Assembly (NCBI GenBank): GCA_023441625.1 | Contig: JAEZOA010000106.1 | Span: 1 to 14,676, forward strand | Reading direction: 5' to 3' | DNA length: 14,676 nucleotides | From: Bacillota bacterium | Lineage (GTDB): Bacteria; Bacillota; Clostridia; Acetivibrionales; DSM-1351 | Shown: positions 14,665 to 14,676 of the stretch, piece after piece | How the letters are laid out: each line of letters begins with the position of its first letter | How positions within the stretch are numbered: position 1 is the stretch's first letter | The notes under the pieces: model-generated | What the model was told of the DNA's origin: nothing | What the model saw: only the letters and a program-made list of their open reading frames with translations | The model's database searches: none | Translations under genes and position numbers: made by a program

Positions 14665-14676
14665 ATGCTATTGAAC

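Noticed and set aside
1..14676. CRISPR array, tRNA, rRNA or intact insertion sequence
   Set aside because: I saw no regularly spaced repeats, cloverleaf or rRNA signatures and no complete transposase with terminal repeats.

Overview
The window looks like chromosomal DNA of a motile, low-GC, anaerobic member of the Bacillota, most likely class Clostridia. The supporting signs are AT-rich intergenic DNA, strong AGGAGG-type ribosome binding sites, TTG and GTG starts, a twelve-subunit-type flagellin with a metallopeptidase insert, a radical SAM/SPASM enzyme and clostridial-style solute ABC genes. The species cannot be named from the sequence alone. The first gene is cut by the left edge of the window.

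Left block (1-3883, + strand): a 5'-truncated PdxA-family dehydrogenase, most like the PdxA2 branch, is translationally coupled to azlC and azlD (a two-part amino-acid exporter). After a short gap come proA (proline biosynthesis) and a RidA-family enamine/imine deaminase.

Second block (3891-5912, - strand): a tight two-gene unit encodes a putative lipoprotein with a Gly-rich segment ending in Cys (HGGGRGSFGC), followed three bases later by a radical SAM enzyme with a complete SPASM cysteine set. It converges on ridA with only seven bases between the stop codons. I know no named system for this pair, and it is the best novelty candidate here.

Third block (5913-6430) has no intact gene. It holds a short degenerate stretch resembling a group II intron reverse transcriptase and a short minus-strand open segment of uncertain origin.

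Fourth block (6431-12713): a LacI-family regulator on the - strand is divergent from a + strand carbohydrate operon. The operon encodes an HpcH/HpaI-family aldolase, a family 1 solute-binding lipoprotein, two MalF/MalG-type permeases and a YhcH/YiaL/EbgC-family protein. No ABC ATPase is present, so a shared ATPase is probably encoded elsewhere. The set suggests uptake and breakdown of a sugar acid or keto-deoxy sugar, under LacI control. The 644-base divergent region carries recognisable promoters for both directions, a perfect 18-bp palindrome and a 20-bp-spaced direct repeat.

Right block (12771-14676): a bidirectional terminator separates the operon from a convergent - strand flagellin gene. 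The flagellin hypervariable region has been replaced by a gluzincin metallopeptidase (HEMVH plus a downstream WFKEG). This is the architecture of flagellinolysin, a flagellin that builds proteolytically active filaments. Its upstream region, with a 9-bp inverted repeat, runs to the end of the window.
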